From assembly GCA_032358255.1 (NCBI GenBank), contig JAULBX010026596.1, positions 1 to 45,324 on the forward strand: 45,324 nucleotides of DNA. The letters are read 5' to 3'. Origin of the DNA: Heterotrichella gracilis. Its lineage: Eukaryota; Sar; Xanthophyceae; Tribonematales; Xanthonemataceae. Of the stretch, positions 42,701 through 45,324 are shown one piece after another (position 1 is the first letter of the stretch; every line of letters starts with the position of its first letter). The notes under the pieces were generated by a model. The model worked only from the letters and a program-made list of their open reading frames with translations, was not told where the DNA came from and ran no database searches. Position numbers and translations under genes: made by a program.

Positions 42701-45142
42701 CTACTAAAACGAGGTAGTGCTGTCTGGCAGCCTGTCGCCGCTGAGAATAGCTTGGCTGGTCATTAAGAGGGTCATTGACTGACTGGAGGTGCTCAATCAT
42801 GGGCACCCCCATTCTGCGTGCAAGGAAAGCATCCAAAAGACTCCCAAAACAATGGGACAGGTCACGCAAGGGCACATCCATCCCCTTTCCCCACAACACC
42901 CCCGCCCCCCACCCCTCAGGTACACTTCTCCTCTCGCATGGCGCGCATCCGCGCCCTCAACACCGCGCTCTTCTTCCTCATCACCCCCCTGGTGTCATTC
43001 ATCACCTTCTCAACAGCGCGCGCTATGAGCACAACCCTCACGGTGGCCTCTGTGTTCTATGCCCTCTCGCTGCTCAACCTGCCCAAGCTCTATGTGGGAA
43101 CCTTCTTTGTGCGCGGGGTGGAGACAGTGAGCGAGCTGCGCATCAGCCTGCGGCGGATCGATGCCTTTTTGTCGCTGCCTGAGCCGCCGGAGCCGGTGCA
43201 TGCACGGGGGGTGAAGGGGGGAGACGACGGGGAGGTGAGGGGGGAGGCATTTGCTGCGGGTGAATGCACTCACACACGCGGCTTGCTGGCTTTGCCGCTC
43301 AAGCTTGTCTGTCTTGCACTGGGATGTCAATTGCAGATGCGTGACGTGGGTGCATTGGCAGGACTGTAGAAATAAATGTGGAGGTACATGCATTTGCCAA
43401 TGCCATGTGCTGATCAGGAACAATGTTATCTCCAGGCAGTAGGCTGGAGTCAATAATTTTTTAATGCCATTTGGATTTGTTGCTTGTAGGACCCAGAAAT
43501 TGTGGTGGCAATGCGCGGGGCGGATTATGACTGGAGCAGCCGGGACTGGATGGGCCCTGATGCAAAACAATATTCCGCACACTCCCCACCACTCGCTCCC
43601 ACAACCCAACCCAAGGAGAACAAGGATTCTGCCGCTGAAGAAAAGCAGCATTCCATTCATACTCTCCCACCCGCTGCCGCCTCTCAATTTAAGGAGGGGG
43701 AGGATGACGCTATCACTTCAGACAAAGCGCAGCCTGCACCCATGAATGGCCCGACCCTCAAGGGGGTGAAGTTTGATGTCAGGAGGGGGGAGCTGCTGGG
43801 CATATGTGGCGAGGTGGGTATGTTGGGGTGCGTTTCTCTTGCTTAAACACAGATGGTTTAGGGATCTTGATGTACTTTGCATCTGTAACACGTGCACTTG
43901 GTAATTAATCACCTGTATCGCTCCCAGCTGCTGTTCGCTTGCCTCCCCGGTTTTTCCACAACTATCCTCTGTGAAATCATCTAAGTACTTCAATCCTTCT
44001 GTATCACCTACACATTCCTATTGTGGTGTATCAGGTGGGCAGCGGCAAGAGCTCAATCCTAGCAGCCCTCCTGGGCGAGCTGCAGCCGGTGTACCCCAAA
44101 GGGAAGGATGGCAAACCCGTGATCAGTGAAAACGGGGAGGTTCCCGGCGGCCCCCTGCTGCTTGGGAGTGTGGCCTACTGTAGCCAGGTGCCGTGGGTGG
44201 CGGCGGGGACTGTCAAGGTGGGTGTGTAGGTTTTAGGGTTTACGGTCTTAGGGTTTGCTGGCAGGTGCCGTGGGTGGCGGCAGGGACTGTCAAGGTGGGT
44301 GTGTAGGGTTACAGTAGATATGTAGGTCACACACATTATGGGATAATAATCATACGGGTGATGTGTGTTTCTTTCCTTTCCTTTCCTTTTGTCTTTTCTT
44401 TTCTTTCTGTGTGCACTCCTCAGGGCAACATGCTGGTTGGCCTGCCCCTGTACCAGGCTGTCATACGTCTCACGTGCTCTACTTGACAATGCAATGCTCA
44501 GAATTCACGACACAGCTCCATGCAAGCTCCATGGTACAAACGTGACTGTTATACCAAAAAATAGTTACAAAAGGGCCCATGTTTACACACGTCACTGCCA
44601 TGCAAAACAACTCCATGTTCCAAGTATCACTGTCATGCAGGAAAACATACTGTTTGGCCTGGCCCTTGACCCCGCCCTGTACCAGTGTGTCATACGCTCA
44701 TGCGCCTTGGAGGAGGACATTGCGGGGCTGCCAGCAGGGGATGACACTGAACTGGGGGAGAGGGGAATAAACCTGTCAGGTGACCTACCTCAGGGTGTTG
44801 CTTGGGTTTCAGCACATTGAATCAGACTCTGCTATATGGATTGCACCTTGCCCGGATTGGCATCGTTGGTTACTTGCTGAGATTGACCGTAACTGTGCCC
44901 TGGGGGACAACGTTGTGGGCAGAGGGTGATATCAATAACTATGCAAAAGATGAGTACACCCAGGAAAAGCATTGTCTATGGCCAGCAGTGCTATGTTCCG
45001 ACACCCAGTTTCCTCTGTTTCAGGGGGTCAGAAAGCCCGGCTGGCGCTTGCGCGTGCCGCATATTCCTCCTCTTCCATCTTCCTACTAGATGACCCCTTG
45101 AGCGCGGTGGACCCTAGGGTTGCTAGGGTTCTGTTCACACAG
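39751..45142 (+). CDS. ABCC (MRP-type) ABC transporter, N-terminal 685 codons in 11 exons; runs off the window
   Basis: ATP-driven exporter of the ABCC subfamily. Its members move glutathione or other conjugates, often into the vacuole. Exons: 39751-39981, 40663-40769, 41005-41163, 41594-41734, 41943-42087, 42263-42454, 42920-43234, 43490-43813, 44035-44217, 44641-44779, 45024-45142. All are GT-AG and in phase. The N-terminus has [19 protein letters not shown], typical before TMD1. TMD1 runs through exons 2-7 and includes [18 protein letters not shown]1: Walker A GEVGSGKSS (537-545), Q-loop [19 protein letters not shown], signature [14 protein letters not shown], Walker [14 protein letters not shown] with Asp669 where active NBDs have Glu, a mark of ABCC NBD1. 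TMD2 and NBD2 lie beyond 45324. The chain has no TMD0. The substrate is unknown. Confidence 0.92.
41226..41284 (+). repeat. Open copy of the ABCC exon 3 3' end in intron 3
   Basis: CACTGCGTGGTGCACCACCA and the following CTATTCTGGTGTGACC repeat 41140-41168. The frame CVVHHQLFW is intact and TG|GTGTGA could act as a donor. It could serve as an alternative donor region if exon 3 were extended, but stops intervene in intron 3. Confidence 0.85.
41495..41530 (+). repeat. Copy of the ABCC exon 4 acceptor and start in intron 3
   Basis: GTGTGCAGGATGGGTATGCAT at about 41506 repeats GTGTGCAGGATGGGCATGCAC at 41586. The acceptor is intact, but the following sequence reaches a stop quickly (CATACCCTAAACC). 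It is a competing acceptor 80 bases upstream of the true one. Confidence 0.8.
42548..42740 (+). repeat. Echo of ABCC exons 6-7 with a hydrophobic open segment, in intron 6
   Basis: After AAG at 42547 the frame reads [20 protein letters not shown], loosely paralleling the start and first membrane segment of exon 7 (VHFSSRM...[11 protein letters not shown]). Further on, ACGAGGTAGTGCTGTCTGGC at about 42709 resembles the exon 6 end ACGAGGTACAG. No donor gives an in-phase exon, so it is read as a diverged duplicate. Confidence 0.5.
44258..44308 (+). repeat. Copy of the ABCC exon 9 3' end with donor, in intron 9
   Basis: CAGGTGCCGTGGGTGGCGGC and the following AGGGACTGTCAAGGTGGGTGTGTAGG repeat 44186-44230 almost exactly, donor included. 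TAGGGTTT-type heptamers lie between the two copies. Use of the second donor would insert a stop-containing segment. Confidence 0.92.
44368..44412 (+). repeat. Pyrimidine-rich TTTCC/TTTTC tract in ABCC intron 9
   Basis: A T/C tract with CTTTCCTTTCC units lies just upstream of an exon 10 echo with an intact AG. The tract is well placed to act as a polypyrimidine tract for that decoy acceptor. Confidence 0.8.
44422..44478 (+). repeat. Copy of the ABCC exon 10 start with intact acceptor, in intron 9
   Basis: CAG|GGCAACATGCTGGTTGGCCT followed by CTGTACCAGGCTGTCATACG repeats 44638-44697. It reads [15 protein letters not shown] in frame, against [19 protein letters not shown] in the true exon. It keeps the acceptor but no donor was seen before the frame closes. 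Confidence 0.85.
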
Positions 45143-45311
45143 GTAGGGCAATGCCCTTTCCCATTGCAATTGCCCTTTCCCATTGCAAATTTTAAAAACC
45201 CGTCTTTCCCATTCGTTAACCAACATGCCTTTTACAGGGAGGGCTGCGTAATTTGTAAATCAATTGAATTGTTTATCCTCGAATTCATGCGGTTAAGTAA
45301 AATATGTTGAA

Positions 45312-45324
45312 ATCCCCCCCCCCC
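45312..45324. other. Poly-C at the right edge of the window
   Basis: About eleven C residues end the window. It may be a homopolymer at an assembly break. The next ABCC exon is not reached. Confidence 0.6.

Noticed and set aside
43010..43687. 225-codon minus-strand frame
   Set aside because: Antisense to ABCC exons 7 and 8.
797..45142. Reading all exon echoes as mutually exclusive exons
   Set aside because: Most have frame breaks or lack one splice site; only a few (BAT1 exon 1, ABCC exons 3 and 10 copies) stay open, so functional use is left as a question.

Overview
The window is nuclear DNA of a green alga, most probably a chlorophyte. The evidence is: short exons joined by GT-AG introns in nearly every gene, plant-type gene families (a BAT1-type amino-acid permease, a chloroplast-type HMA1 metal ATPase, an ABCC transporter whose first NBD has the [11 protein letters not shown]alker B), many single or short-tandem AAACCCTA/TAGGGTTT heptamers of the plant telomere type, and TGTAA pentamers at plausible 3' ends. 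I cannot name the species. No bacterial operon, rRNA, tRNA or CRISPR array was seen.

Layout, left to right. 797-5827 (-): an eight-exon BAT1-like amino-acid permease, 555 aa. 5828-8356: intergenic, with one orphan (-) exon resembling a cationic amino-acid transporter. 8357-14053 (+): an eleven-exon HMA1-type P1B ATPase, 846 aa, with a 300-bp MITE-like element in intron 1. 14964-17277 (-): a partly resolved coiled-coil, possibly BAR-like, gene. 17767-18657 (+): a four-exon BolA protein, 93 aa, divergent from the coiled-coil gene. 19632-19965: two adjacent foldback repeats. 20101-25490 (-): an eleven-exon, 754-aa protein with a restriction-nuclease-like E-x-K segment followed by an unusual protein-kinase domain. 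25491-30829: no confident gene, but repeats and a long hairpin. 30830-34084 (+): a seven-exon, 292-aa protein of unknown family. 35096-38600 (+): an eight-exon, 395-aa CBS-domain protein of AMPK-gamma/SNF4 (PV42) type. 39751 to beyond the right edge (+): an ABCC (MRP-type) transporter, first 685 codons seen in eleven exons.

All exon chains given as complete were checked for reading phase across every junction. They were read by eye, without transcript data.

The most striking general property is that exons have local 'echoes'. Partial, diverged copies of an exon end together with its splice site and adjoining intron lie in the neighbouring intron. At least five genes show this (BAT1, HMA1, the unknown 292-aa gene, the CBS gene and ABCC), with about seventeen examples. 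Many units carry TAGGGTTT-like heptamers at their edges. Some echoes keep an open frame and splice sites and could act as alternative exons; others are plainly decayed.

The genes do not form a pathway. Three encode membrane transporters (amino acids, metals, ABCC substrates). BolA proteins bind monothiol glutaredoxins in iron-sulphur handling, and the CBS protein probably senses adenine nucleotides.
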